From the NCBI RefSeq assembly GCF_014466955.1, contig NZ_AP023396.1, positions 3,162,001 through 3,226,000 of the forward strand: DNA of 64,000 nt, in the 5' to 3' direction. The position numbers and the translations under genes were made by a program. Positions within the stretch are counted from its first letter, which is position 1. Each line of letters starts with the position of its first letter. Shown here in pieces: positions 35,940 through 44,421 of this stretch. The stretch is from Nocardia wallacei. GTDB taxonomy: Bacteria; Actinomycetota; Actinomycetes; Mycobacteriales; Mycobacteriaceae. The notes under the pieces are model-generated. The model was not told the origin of the DNA, made no database searches, and saw only the letters and a list, made by a program, of their open reading frames with translations.

Positions 35940-36695
35940 TTCGCCAAGGAGCGCCGCGAGGAGGCCCTCGAGGCCGGTAAGGAACAGATCTCCAAGGAGG
36001 TCCGCCGGTCCGGGCTGCCGCTGCAGCGGCTGATGAGCGCCGACGCCATGAGCGCGCTCGCGCACGAACTGCACTACACCGATATCTCGGCGCTGTACGC
36101 GGCGGTCGGGGAGAACCAGGTCTCCGCCCACACCGTGGTGCAGCGGCTGATGGCCCAGCTCGGCGGCGTCGGCGATGTCGAGAACGAACTCGCCGAACGG
36201 TCGACGCCGTCCACCCTGCCCGCGCGCCAGCGCGTGAGCGGCGACGCCGGTGTGGAGATTCCGGGCGCCCCGGGCACGGTCGCCAAGCTCGCCAAGTGCT
36301 GCACCCCCGTGCCGGGCGACGAGATCATGGGCTTCGTGACCCGCGGCGGTTCGGTGAGCGTGCACCGCACCGACTGCACCAACGCCGATTCGCTGCAGGC
36401 CCAGGCCGAGCGCATCATCGAGGTGAAGTGGGCGCCGTCGCCGTCGTCGGTATTCCTGGTCGCCATCCAGATCGAGGCCCTCGACCGCACCCGGCTGCTC
36501 TCCGACGTCACCAAGGTGCTGGCCGACGAGAAGGTCAACATCCTGTCCGCCTCGGTGATGACCTCCGGTGACCGCGTCGCCATCAGCAAGTTCACCTTCG
36601 AGATGGGCGACCCGAAACACCTGGGCCACCTGCTCAACGTGGTCCGCAACGTGGAGGGCGTGTACGACGTCTACCGGGTGACCTCGGCGGCCTGA
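35940..36695 (+). pseudogene. relA: Orphaned C-terminal regulatory half of RelA
   Basis: Directly after the TAG the frame continues [20 protein letters not shown] through the helical domain, the zinc-finger/conserved-cysteine segment ([25 protein letters not shown]) and the ACT domain ([37 protein letters not shown]) to the family end [11 protein letters not shown]. There is no frameshift and no other damage over 252 codons. An internal ATG at 36033 ([11 protein letters not shown]) could allow re-initiation, but no strong ribosome-binding site precedes it. Fresh or artefactual nonsense change is the simplest reading. Confidence 0.9.
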
Positions 36696-36729
36696 ACCGC
36701 TTCGCGCCCAGCGGCTTTCGCCACCGAGC

Positions 36730-36760
36730 TTGACCTGGAGTGTGCTCCGTTACCTACGGT
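36730..36760 (+). promoter_or_regulatory. Promoter of leaderless SDR gene
   Basis: TTGACC (36730-36735), a 19-nt spacer and TACGGT (36755-36760) are followed after six nt by the ATG at 36767. Transcription should start at or next to the start codon. Confidence 0.5.
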
Positions 36761-36766
36761 GGCCGC

Positions 36767-37510
36767 ATGACTGGACAAGCTGCACTGATCGGCCGGACCG
36801 CCCTGGTGACGGGTGCGTCGCGGGGGATCGGACGGGGAATCGCGGTGGCGCTGGCCGGAGCCGGGGCGGCGGTCGCCGTCAACTATCGCAGCCGCGCGGA
36901 CGAGGCGGCGGCCACGGTGGCCGAGATCGAACGCGCCGGCGGCACGGCCGTCGCGGTGCGGGCGGACGTGGCGAAACGGGCCGAGGTCGAGGCGCTGACC
37001 GAGCGGGTGGAGTCGGCACTCGGCCCGATCGATGTGCTGATCAACAATGCCGGTATCGCCACCATCCGCGGACTCGACGACCTCACCGAGGACGACTTCG
37101 ACGCGACCCTCGCGACGAATCTGAAATCGGCGTTCCTGTGCATCCAGGCCGTGATTGCGGGGATGCGGCGGCGCGGCTGGGGACGGATCGTCAACATCTC
37201 CTCCGTCGCGGCGCGCGGCGCGGGCGGCGTCGGCGTGCACTACAACGCGTCGAAGGCGGGCCTGGAGGGGCTGACTCGCGGGTACGCCGCCCGGCTGGCA
37301 TCCGAGGGCATCACCGTGAACGCGGTCGCGCCGGGCCTGATCGACACCGAGATGGCCGCGCCGCTGAAGGCGTCCGGCGTCGCGGACCGCCTGCCCGTCG
37401 GCCGCATCGGCACTCCGGAGGAGATCGGTCAGGCGGTGCTTCTGGTGACCGGCAACGCCTTTCTCACCGGCCAGACCATCGCCGTGAACGGCGGTGGCAG
37501 CTTCCTGTAA
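36767..37510 (+). CDS. Short-chain dehydrogenase/reductase (FabG-like)
   Basis: The 247-residue enzyme has the classical SDR layout: cofactor loop TGASRGIGRGIA near residue 16, arginine in NYRSRADEAAATV suggesting NADP(H), VLINNAGIATIRG, the catalytic serine in VNISSVAARG, YNASK with the catalytic tyrosine and lysine, and the C-terminal GQTIAVNGGGSFL typical of the FabG group. It is probably a 3-oxoacyl-carrier or small alcohol/ketone reductase. It lies alone between relA and a convergent transporter gene. Confidence 0.88.
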   Translation: MTGQAALIGRTALVTGASRGIGRGIAVALAGAGAAVAVNYRSRADEAAATVAEIERAGGTAVAVRADVAKRAEVEALTERVESALGPIDVLINNAGIATIRGLDDLTEDDFDATLATNLKSAFLCIQAVIAGMRRRGWGRIVNISSVAARGAGGVGVHYNASKAGLEGLTRGYAARLASEGITVNAVAPGLIDTEMAAPLKASGVADRLPVGRIGTPEEIGQAVLLVTGNAFLTGQTIAVNGGGSFL

Positions 37511-37568
37511 GGCATCGGGCGGTGCCGTGCCCGCACCGTGCCCGCCCGCGGCTGGGCGGGGTGGGGTC

Positions 37569-38453
37569 CTAATGTCCGCGTTCGGTGCCGGCGGGCGGAA
37601 TCGGCAGCGCCGGAAGCGCTTGGGCACGGGACAATCGGACCGCCTCCACGGCCATCACGACGACCGACAGCAGCACGAACGCCGATCCGACCGGTCCGCT
37701 GCGCAGCCGCTCGTCCAGCACCGTCATCCCGATGAACGCGGCCCCCAGCGGTTCGGCGACGGTGAACGCCGGTAGCGATGCCGACAGCGGACCGGCCTGG
37801 TAACCGCGCTGCTGCAGGTACAGGCCGACCAACCCGCTCGCGACCAGGGCATAGGGCTGCCAGGAGGTGAGCACCGCCCCGACGCCGTGTGCGAACAATT
37901 CGGTGACGTGTCCGGTGAGCGCGGCGGCGAGACCGAACAGCAACCCGGCGGCGGCGCCCAGCAACAGCGCCCGCACCGCCGGGACGCGTGCGATGAGCCC
38001 CAGCCCGACCGCGACGGCGATCACCGCCAGCAGCGTCCCCAGCGGAACCGCCCACCGATGCCAGGGCGCGTCCGTGACGCCCTCGGTGGGATTGCCGACG
38101 ATCAGGAACACCGCGAGCGCCACCGACAGCGCGAGCGCCTGCGCCCACATCAGCGCGCTCACCCGGCGGCCGCTGTAGTGCGCGGCCAGCGGCAGCGCGA
38201 AGACCAGCGCGCTCACCAGGATCGGCTGCACCACCAGCACCGAACCCAGCGCCAGCGCCGCGACCTGGAAGGCGAAACCGCCCGCGTCCCCGACGATGCC
38301 CGCCCACCACCGCGGGCTGCGGACCAGCCGCGCCAGCAGCGCCTCTCCCTCGGGCACCGCGGCCGCGGCCCGCTGCTGCGCCACCGCCGACACCGCGAAC
38401 AACACCGCGCCGACGAACGCGCACACCACCGCCGCCACCGGAAGATCCGCCAC
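37569..38453 (-). CDS. DMT-superfamily transporter (about 9-10 TM)
   Basis: The 294-residue protein consists of nine or ten hydrophobic helices (AAVVCAFVGAVLFAVSAVAQ, VAALALGSVLVVQPILVSAL, YALVASGLVGLYL, SLPAFTVAEPLGAAFIGMTVL). The internal repeat and the AxPLxAxxxG-like block near the C-terminus resemble DMT (EamA/NIPA-like) transporters. The GTG at 38453 gives a short N-terminus. The substrate is unknown. It is convergent with the SDR gene and divergent from the secretion operon. Confidence 0.72.
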   Translation of the reverse strand: MADLPVAAVVCAFVGAVLFAVSAVAQQRAAAAVPEGEALLARLVRSPRWWAGIVGDAGGFAFQVAALALGSVLVVQPILVSALVFALPLAAHYSGRRVSALMWAQALALSVALAVFLIVGNPTEGVTDAPWHRWAVPLGTLLAVIAVAVGLGLIARVPAVRALLLGAAAGLLFGLAAALTGHVTELFAHGVGAVLTSWQPYALVASGLVGLYLQQRGYQAGPLSASLPAFTVAEPLGAAFIGMTVLDERLRSGPVGSAFVLLSVVVMAVEAVRLSRAQALPALPIPPAGTERGH

Positions 38454-38928
38454 CGTCCCAAGTCTGCCCGCTCGTCCTCGCCGTACCGTTGCGTGCGGGG
38501 GCGTGTCGCTCGACGCGTTCGGCCGAAGCCGGGACCACTCCCGTGGCAAACTCTCGGCATCGTCCGTCCGATCGCCGAGCCGAACGTCGCACCCCCGCGG
38601 AGGGCGCCGAGATCGCTTCGCCGCCTGCGGGATTCCCATTGCTGGTGACCGTCGTATTGCTACAGATCACGAAACATGGTGGCGGCTACTAGAATTCTTC
38701 CGGTCGGTTTGCGGTCCGGCCGTGAATTCTTCCATAAGCCTCTTCGCAATGTGCAGGATGCACTGCGCTGTTCGCTGGATTCTGTTACGGTCTATTGGGT
38801 TTCGGGGCTCGCGCGGCAAGGGCGGCAACTCGAACGCGTGACGATCGTCCGGTGGCGGTCGGTCACCACGGGTCGCTGCGCACTCGGCCCTCCGAACTGA
38901 TGCATACAGCTGGTAAAGGGGTCAGGTC
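38454..38928. promoter_or_regulatory. 475-nt divergent intergenic region upstream of the secretion operon
   Basis: No convincing gene is present. The central part (about 38690-38800) is clearly less GC-rich than the flanks, with stretches such as TAGAATTCTTCCGG and TGTTACGGTCTATTGGG, and is the likely promoter zone for the large plus-strand operon. TACGGT at 38786-38791 is a possible -10 box but no good -35 lies at the right distance. No terminator or att-like direct repeat was seen. Confidence 0.4.
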
Positions 38929-40542
38929 TTGCTGGCCACGCGCACAACCTGGAGCATGCCGGCCGCGGTCGCGCTCGCCGTCGCCGTGGTGACGTCGATC
39001 GGGGCAGCGCCCGCGCCCGCGCAGCCGCCCGGCCCCACCACCGACATCGCGATCGAAACCTGTCCCACCTTGTACGCGTTGGGAATTCAGGGCACCGGCG
39101 AGTCCTCTCCCGACGCGGCCCCCACCACCGACACGGGCATGCTGTCCACGGTATTCCTGCCCATGATGGCCCGCGCGGCCGACCGCGGCCTGGTCGAACG
39201 CGCCTACGTCCCCTACGAATCCGGCTTCGGCGGCGCGGTTCCCGGTGGCGTGGCGCCGTACTCGGAATCGCTGGCCGGAGGGTTGTCCCGGCTGCGGGAG
39301 ATGGCCCGCCGGATCGCCCAGCGCTGCGCGCAGACCAGGTTCGCCGTCGTGGGCTATTCCCAAGGCGCGCATGTGGCTTCGCTGTTCGCCCAGGAGGTGG
39401 GCGCGGGCCGCGGCGTGCTGTCGCCCGCACAGGTCGCGGCCGTGGCGCTGTTCGCCGACCCGACCCGCAGCCCGGGCGCCCCGCTGTTCCCGGGCGCGCC
39501 CGGCAAGGACACCCCCGATGCCGCGCCCGGCACCACGGGTGCGCAGGTGACCGCGTTGCGGGTGCTGCCCCAGGAGCCGGCCACCGGCGGCGGCATCGGC
39601 CCGGAGCGCGACCGGGCCGCCGACTTCGGGGCGCTCACCGGCCGCGTCGCGAGCTTCTGCGCCGCGGGCGACCTGGCCTGCGACGCGCCCGCCGGGGCGC
39701 CCATCCTGCGGGCGGTCACGAATATCGCGGGCCAGTCGAGGCTGTCCGGCGGCGACCCGATCGCGGCCCTGGTATCGATCTCGCAGGCGCTGGCGTTCAC
39801 CTCGATCAAGACCGCCGGCACGGTGGTGACCTCCGACCTGCGGGGCGGCGCGCCCGCCTCGCTGTCCTACGAGCCGCGGCAATCCATCTCGCAGCGCATC
39901 GCCGAGGCCTCCGATCCGCGCAGCCGCATCGCGCTCGCCGACCCGATGCGCGCGATGTTCCGGATGGGCGCGATCGGACTGAACGCGGTCGGCACGGTGG
40001 TCCGGTCGGTGCTCGACCCCGCCGCCATCGGCGAATTGGCGCGGGCCGCGTTGAGCAATCCGCCGGTCGCGCTGGTCCTGCTCGCCACGAAACTGACCGG
40101 CGCCGTCACCCAGCTGGTGCCGCCGACCACGGTGTCCCGGCTGGTCACCGAGGCATACGACGCGGTCGTGCAGAACATCACCGACAACAGGGAACTGCTG
40201 GACGCCGCGACCTGGGTCAGATACTGGGACACCGTCCAGCGGCACGGCGCCTACGCCACCGCGGCGGTCGACGCGAGCGGTGACGCCCCCGTCCGGTTCG
40301 TCGCCGACTGGTTCGCCGCCGCGGCACGGGATCTGGCCGGGTCGAACGGTGTTCCGCAACCCCCGAAAGGTACTTCGAACAGCGCGATTACCGGAATCTT
40401 GCGGCCGCCGCCCGGCGCGTCGAGTACGCCGAATTCGTCGGGTACGGGACAATTTCCGTTTGGGACAGGCCCTGGCGGCGTGCCGACGGCCTCGACCACC
40501 GCTGGTACCGCTGACAACAACTACCCGTTCTCCACGAACTGA
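38929..40542 (+). CDS. Secreted cutinase-family hydrolase with long C-terminal extension
   Basis: The 537-residue protein has a signal peptide (MPAAVALAVAVVTSIGAAPAP) followed by a cutinase domain of about 210 residues: ETCPTLYALGIQGTGESS, GYSQGAHVASLF with the nucleophile serine near 144, and ALFADPTRSPGAPLFPG, which includes the region of the catalytic aspartate. Such esterases act on lipids in the mycolate envelope. The remaining 290 residues are not cutinase-like, with hydrophobic and amphipathic helices and a serine/glycine/proline tail. The TTG at 38929 follows AAAGGGG; an ATG at 38956 is the alternative. It is the first gene of the type IV secretion-like operon. Confidence 0.8.
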   Translation: MLATRTTWSMPAAVALAVAVVTSIGAAPAPAQPPGPTTDIAIETCPTLYALGIQGTGESSPDAAPTTDTGMLSTVFLPMMARAADRGLVERAYVPYESGFGGAVPGGVAPYSESLAGGLSRLREMARRIAQRCAQTRFAVVGYSQGAHVASLFAQEVGAGRGVLSPAQVAAVALFADPTRSPGAPLFPGAPGKDTPDAAPGTTGAQVTALRVLPQEPATGGGIGPERDRAADFGALTGRVASFCAAGDLACDAPAGAPILRAVTNIAGQSRLSGGDPIAALVSISQALAFTSIKTAGTVVTSDLRGGAPASLSYEPRQSISQRIAEASDPRSRIALADPMRAMFRMGAIGLNAVGTVVRSVLDPAAIGELARAALSNPPVALVLLATKLTGAVTQLVPPTTVSRLVTEAYDAVVQNITDNRELLDAATWVRYWDTVQRHGAYATAAVDASGDAPVRFVADWFAAAARDLAGSNGVPQPPKGTSNSAITGILRPPPGASSTPNSSGTGQFPFGTGPGGVPTASTTAGTADNNYPFSTN

Positions 40543-40599
40543 TCGCCGAGAGGGTCCGACGATGCTGCACGACGTGCCTGGCTCCGCGGGGATGGGGGA

Positions 40600-41580
40600 A
40601 TGTTGAAGTCGTACAAAGATCTGGCGCGCTGGTACCCGGCGCTCGACCCGCCCGCCGCGGCGGCCCGCCCGCCGGTGCGGGAACGGCCGTCGTTCACCGA
40701 CGAGAGCGCGGGCGGCGGCGCGGCCCGCTACCCGCACTACATTCGCGAGACCGAACCCGAACCGTTCGCCATCGCCTTCGGCGACGAACCGGCCACCAGT
40801 CCCAGCGAATTCACCGGCGGCTGGACCGACTGGGTGGGCGATCACGCCCCCGGCCCCGACGACGACTACCCGGAGCGCCCCGGCGCGGTGGTGCGGTTCC
40901 CCTGGGACGACGAGGCCGACGATGCGGCCGCCGACGAGCCGCGACGAGCGCCGGCGGACGCCGAGCCGCTCGGCCGGATCGGCCGCGACGGCCCGGGAGC
41001 GGCGGCCTCACCGTACCGGCCGGGCACGCTGCGCGCCCGGCCGAGCCCCTGGCGGGTCGCGATCGTCCTGACGGTAGCCGTGCTTTTGCTGGCAGTCGCC
41101 GGAGCCTGCGCGCTGTACCTGCTGCACTTCCGCGGCGGCGCAACGCATTCCAACGGCCCGGCCGCGCCCGCGGTGCGCCTCACCTCGGTCACCGCCGACG
41201 GCGCGGCCACCGGATTCTGCCCCACCGAACGTGCCGCACAGGTGATCCGCGGCGCCGAACCGGGCGGGACCGCCTCCGGTCCGGACGCGATCATGTGGTT
41301 CCAGCACTCGTACTACGTCGAGCGCTCCGCCGAGCGCGCCCGCGAGGTGGTGGCCCCCGGCGCCGCGATCTCGCCCGCGTCGGTGATCCAGCGCGGCATC
41401 GACTCGGTGCCGGCCGGGACCCTGCACTGCGTGCGCGTGCTGACCGTCGCCGAAGACAGGTACACCGTGGAGGTCACCGAACGCCGGCCCGGCCGCGTGC
41501 CGAAGACCTATGACAAACAGACGGTCACCACCGCGGTGATCGGCGGCCGCACCCTGATCACGAGCATCGCGGCCGGGTAA
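40600..41580 (+). CDS. Secretion-operon bitopic membrane protein
   Basis: The 326-residue protein has a cytoplasmic region of about 150 residues that is acidic and proline-rich (YIRETEPEPFAIAFGDEP, DDDYPERPGAVVRFPWDDE), one transmembrane helix (VAIVLTVAVLLLAVAGACAL) and an extracytoplasmic domain of about 130 residues. That domain has WFQHSYYVERSAERAREVV and two cysteines (GFCPT, LHCVR) that could form a disulphide. The name is by position: it follows the cutinase by 57 nt and precedes the P-loop-like gene by 15 nt. The ATG is followed by TTGAAGTCG, and GGGGGA lies upstream. Function unknown. Confidence 0.7.
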   Translation: MLKSYKDLARWYPALDPPAAAARPPVRERPSFTDESAGGGAARYPHYIRETEPEPFAIAFGDEPATSPSEFTGGWTDWVGDHAPGPDDDYPERPGAVVRFPWDDEADDAAADEPRRAPADAEPLGRIGRDGPGAAASPYRPGTLRARPSPWRVAIVLTVAVLLLAVAGACALYLLHFRGGATHSNGPAAPAVRLTSVTADGAATGFCPTERAAQVIRGAEPGGTASGPDAIMWFQHSYYVERSAERAREVVAPGAAISPASVIQRGIDSVPAGTLHCVRVLTVAEDRYTVEVTERRPGRVPKTYDKQTVTTAVIGGRTLITSIAAG

Positions 41581-41595
41581 GAGGAGAGCTGACGG

Positions 41596-42474
41596 ATGGG
41601 ACAGGACTGGAGCCGGTGGCTCGACGAGGCGCCCGAGGCGGGCGACCCGGCGAGCCGTCAACCGCGTGCCAAGGCTCCGGTGGTGCGGTTGCGAAAAGGG
41701 CGACGCGAGGACGGCGGCGACGGGGCCACCCCGCCGCGTTCGGTGCTCGTGGTGGGCGGCTGCGGTGGCGCCGGAACCACCACGACCGCACTCGGAATCG
41801 CGGGCGAACTCGCCGTGGCGGGTGCGCCGACCGTCGCCGTGGATGCCACGGCGGCCGGTAGTGATCTGGCGTTGCGCGGCGCCGACGAGCACCTCAGCCC
41901 GATCAGCCTGCAGCAATGGCTCTACGGCCGCGGCGACGACGAACCGGCGCCGCTGAAGGAATGCCTGTCCCACGCCAGCTCCGGAATCGGCCTGCTGTGG
42001 CGCGATTCGGCCCCGCTGCGCCGCCGTGCCACCTACCTGACCGTCGCCCGCGCGATCGCGGACGCCGGATACACCTCGGTCTACGACGGCGGCAGCCCGA
42101 TCGCCGCCCGCCAGCTGCGCCCGCTGCTCGAGGACGCGGATGTGGCTCTGGTACTGGCCATTCCGGCCCGCGTGGACGCCGCCAACCGGCTGCGCGTCAC
42201 CCTGGAATGGCTCGACGACGAGTTCGGCGGCCCGGCCGAGGGACAGGGCGGCGGCATCGTCGGCGACACCACGATCGTGGTCTCGCATCAGCTGCCCGGC
42301 AACGAACCCACGATCGCCGAACATTTGCGGGAGCATCTGACCGGGTGGGTCCGCGACATCCGCGAGATCCCGTACGACCCACAGCTGGCGCGCGGGGAAC
42401 TGGTGCGGCACAACGTCCTCGGCACGGACACACGCAGGGCTTATCGCACGCTCGTGGCGGGGGTGGCATCATGA
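41596..42474 (+). CDS. MinD/ParA-like protein lacking the P-loop lysine
   Basis: The 292-residue protein has the MinD/ParA fold pattern: VLVVGGCGGAGTTTTALGIA (about residues 50-70), AGAPTVAVDATAAGSDLA, a DGGS segment where the Walker B lies, and VALVLAIPARVDAANRL. In active ATPases the loop reads KGGxGKTT. Here GKT is replaced by AGT and the leading lysine by a glycine, so neither P-loop lysine is present. It may be a regulator or an assembly factor rather than an ATPase. GAGGAGAG precedes the ATG. Its end overlaps the next gene by 4 nt. Confidence 0.75.
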   Translation: MGQDWSRWLDEAPEAGDPASRQPRAKAPVVRLRKGRREDGGDGATPPRSVLVVGGCGGAGTTTTALGIAGELAVAGAPTVAVDATAAGSDLALRGADEHLSPISLQQWLYGRGDDEPAPLKECLSHASSGIGLLWRDSAPLRRRATYLTVARAIADAGYTSVYDGGSPIAARQLRPLLEDADVALVLAIPARVDAANRLRVTLEWLDDEFGGPAEGQGGGIVGDTTIVVSHQLPGNEPTIAEHLREHLTGWVRDIREIPYDPQLARGELVRHNVLGTDTRRAYRTLVAGVAS

Positions 42475-43157
42475 CCGCGGCCATGAAGGAACATCGCAAC
42501 TCCCCCGAACCCGGCGCGCTCGCGGCCGGGGCGGACAGCCCGGCGGGTACGGCGGGCGTCGTCGCCCCGCCGGAGTCCCGTCGCGCCCCCGTGTGGGAGC
42601 GCCCCGTGCCCGGCGCCGGGCGTGCCCCGCTGGTGTGGTTGCTCGGCGTGCACGGCGGCGCGGGCGCCAGCACCCTCGCGCACGTGCTCGCCCCCGCGGC
42701 GGATTCGCACCGGCGCTGGCCGGGTGTGCTCGAACGCGAGTCACCGTTCGTGGTGCTGGTCGCCCGCGAGACGATCGCCGGGCTGGCTCGCGCCCACGAC
42801 CTGCTGCGCCAGCACCGCGCCGGGCTGGCCGGGCCGAGCGAGGTGCTCGGCCTGATCACCGTGGCCGCCCGTCCGGGCCGCATGCCCGCGGAGATCCGGC
42901 GTTATCGCGATGTGGTCGGCTCCCTGGCCGGCCGGGTGTGGCAGGTGCCGTGGCACGAGGAGTGGACGCTCGTCGAGCCCGATCAGCTGCCGGTGTGGTC
43001 ACCGTCGGATCCGCCTCCGCAGCAGAAGAAGCGCAAGCTCGACCCGTTGCAGGAAGTCCCCCACGACGTCGACGAGCTCGGCGCGAGCATCGTCGATCTG
43101 ATACGCGAAAAAGTAACCAGCAGTTCGCACTTGGAAGAAGAAGAGGACGCTCGATGA
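42471..43157 (+). CDS. Second P-loop-like protein without the lysine
   Basis: The 228-residue protein has a disordered N-terminus (about 50 residues), then LVWLLGVHGGAGASTLAHVL, a second ParA-like loop in which the GK is again replaced (GAGAS). VVLVARETIAGLARAHDLLR and LGLITVAARPGRMP resemble the switch strands of such folds. The C-terminus is charged and ends in EEEEDAR. It overlaps the preceding and following genes by 4 nt each. Related small proteins accompany actinobacterial secretion and conjugation clusters; no activity is known to me. Confidence 0.65.
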   Translation: MTAAMKEHRNSPEPGALAAGADSPAGTAGVVAPPESRRAPVWERPVPGAGRAPLVWLLGVHGGAGASTLAHVLAPAADSHRRWPGVLERESPFVVLVARETIAGLARAHDLLRQHRAGLAGPSEVLGLITVAARPGRMPAEIRRYRDVVGSLAGRVWQVPWHEEWTLVEPDQLPVWSPSDPPPQQKKRKLDPLQEVPHDVDELGASIVDLIREKVTSSSHLEEEEDAR

Positions 43158-43450
43158 GTACCATCCTGGCGGCCGTGCACGAGACGTACGGCGTTGTGCT
43201 CGCACAGGTCGGAAATCCGACGCCCGAGGCGCCCCCGGCCTCGGAGAAATTGCTCAAATTGGTGCGGTACTTCACGTGGTTCGTACTGCTGTCCGGAATC
43301 CTCGGAATCACCTACGCGGGAGGCAAATTCGCATGGGAGAAGTGGACGGGTGGCGGCCTGGAGTCGCCGAAGATGGTGGCGGGCGCCATGATCGGAGGCA
43401 TCATCGCGACGAGCGCCGGAACCATCATGAACGCGGTCATCGGTAGCTGA
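43154..43450 (+). CDS. Two-helix small membrane protein, VirB2/TrbC-like
   Basis: The 98-residue protein has an N-terminal extracytoplasmic stretch, then FTWFVLLSGILGITYAGGKF and, after the short polar loop EKWTGGGLESPK, MVAGAMIGGIIATSAGTIMN. Two helices joined by a short basic loop, with glycine/alanine-rich packing faces, are the hallmark of VirB2/TrbC pilin subunits. It has no obvious signal peptidase site. Assignment is by topology and context, not sequence identity. Overlaps the next gene by 1 nt. Confidence 0.6.
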   Translation: MSTILAAVHETYGVVLAQVGNPTPEAPPASEKLLKLVRYFTWFVLLSGILGITYAGGKFAWEKWTGGGLESPKMVAGAMIGGIIATSAGTIMNAVIGS

Positions 43451-43710
43451 TGTCGCCCGCGACCGTGCTTGCCTACAAACAGATGCCGGCCGATGTGGTC
43501 GAGCCCGTCATGCAGTTGATCAACTGGCTGCTGTGGGTCGTGCTGCTGTTCTGCCTGGCCTGGATGATCGTCTCGGCCGGGCGGCTGTGGTCGGCGATGC
43601 GCGACGACATGGCCGTGAACGACGCCTCCCACGGCATCGTGATGAGCCTCATCGGCGCGGTCGTGGCGAGTTCGGCGAGCGCGATCGCGCTGACGCTACT
43701 ACCGACGTGA
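43450..43710 (+). CDS. Second two-helix small membrane protein, VirB2/TrbC-like or VirB3-like
   Basis: The 86-residue protein again has two hydrophobic helices (INWLLWVVLLFCLAWMIVSA and IVMSLIGAVVASSASAIALT) separated by a charged loop of about 20 residues (GRLWSAMRDDMAVNDASHG). It overlaps the previous small gene by one base (TGATG), so the two are made in fixed ratio. It may be a paralogous pilin-like subunit or a VirB3-type partner of the VirB4 ATPase. Confidence 0.55.
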   Translation: MSPATVLAYKQMPADVVEPVMQLINWLLWVVLLFCLAWMIVSAGRLWSAMRDDMAVNDASHGIVMSLIGAVVASSASAIALTLLPT

Positions 43711-43723
43711 ACGGTGGGGTCCC

Positions 43724-44368
43724 ATGACATCGGCCGAGATCGACGCACCCGTGCACCCCGTGCGCATCCGCCGGGCCGCCGCGGGCGTGCTCGGCGCCGC
43801 CGTGCTGGCGGCCGCCGGATGCGGCGGCAGCGGCGGCGCGTCGCATCCGGATCCGCAGCGCCCGCCCAGCGGCGTGCGCTGGCAGCCGTACCAGGGCGTC
43901 GCCCTGCCGGTGACCGATCAGGGCCCCCGAGACGACCGTGACGGCGCCGCAACGGGTTTCGACCGTTCCCCGGCGGGCGCGGTCGTCGCGGCCATCACGC
44001 ATTCCGTGCGGCTGGCGGTCGCGACCGACAGCCAGTGGCCGACGGTGGTCGCGCGGGAAGTCGTGCCCGGCCCCGCCCGCGACGAGTGGGCGGTGAACCG
44101 CGTCCGGTTGTCGATCACCGGGCCCGCGGCGGCACAGTACGCGCCTCGGGTGCTCGGCTATCGCATCACCGCTTACACCGAGGACAGCTCGAACGTGGAT
44201 GTATACACCGAATACTCCGACGGCTCGCGCGCGGTGAACCACACCACCGTCGAATGGTTCGGAGCGGACTGGAGGTTACGACTGCCCGATCCGGACGCCG
44301 ACACGCGCCCGGTCGACGACATCGACCGCGTACCCACCGACATCGTCACCCTGGAGGCCCCGACATGA
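43724..44368 (+). CDS. Lipoprotein of the secretion operon
   Basis: The 214-residue protein ends its signal sequence at the lipobox LAAAGC (Cys33). The mature part contains VRWQPYQGVALPVTDQGPRD and AATGFDRSPAGAVVAAITHS, a module also present in the next two genes, and then NRVRLSITGPAAAQYAPRV and TTVEWFGADWRLRLP. The module and its position resemble the NTF2-like extracytoplasmic parts of VirB8/TcpC proteins. GGTGGGG precedes the ATG. Confidence 0.68.
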   Translation: MTSAEIDAPVHPVRIRRAAAGVLGAAVLAAAGCGGSGGASHPDPQRPPSGVRWQPYQGVALPVTDQGPRDDRDGAATGFDRSPAGAVVAAITHSVRLAVATDSQWPTVVAREVVPGPARDEWAVNRVRLSITGPAAAQYAPRVLGYRITAYTEDSSNVDVYTEYSDGSRAVNHTTVEWFGADWRLRLPDPDADTRPVDDIDRVPTDIVTLEAPT

Positions 44369-44421
44369 GAGTGCGCAACGAGCGCGGGCGGCTCCCAGAC
44401 GACGGCCGGGGGGAGCCATGA
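44365..44421 (+). CDS. Eighteen-residue micro-frame linking two operon genes
   Basis: An ATG at 44365 overlaps the stop of the lipoprotein gene (ATGA) and the frame MRVRNERGRLPDDGRGEP ends in a TGA that overlaps the ATG of the next gene (ATGA). The peptide itself is probably unimportant; the frame could carry ribosomes across the 49-nt gap. It also contains GGGGGGAGCC, which may be the ribosome-binding site of the next gene, so chance is not excluded. Confidence 0.25.
   Translation: MRVRNERGRLPDDGRGEP

Noticed and set aside
34290..36695. Reading relA as two separate genes (a catalytic protein and a regulatory protein)
   Set aside because: The second half follows in the same frame without a ribosome-binding site, and a single-base change at one conserved tryptophan explains the break more simply.
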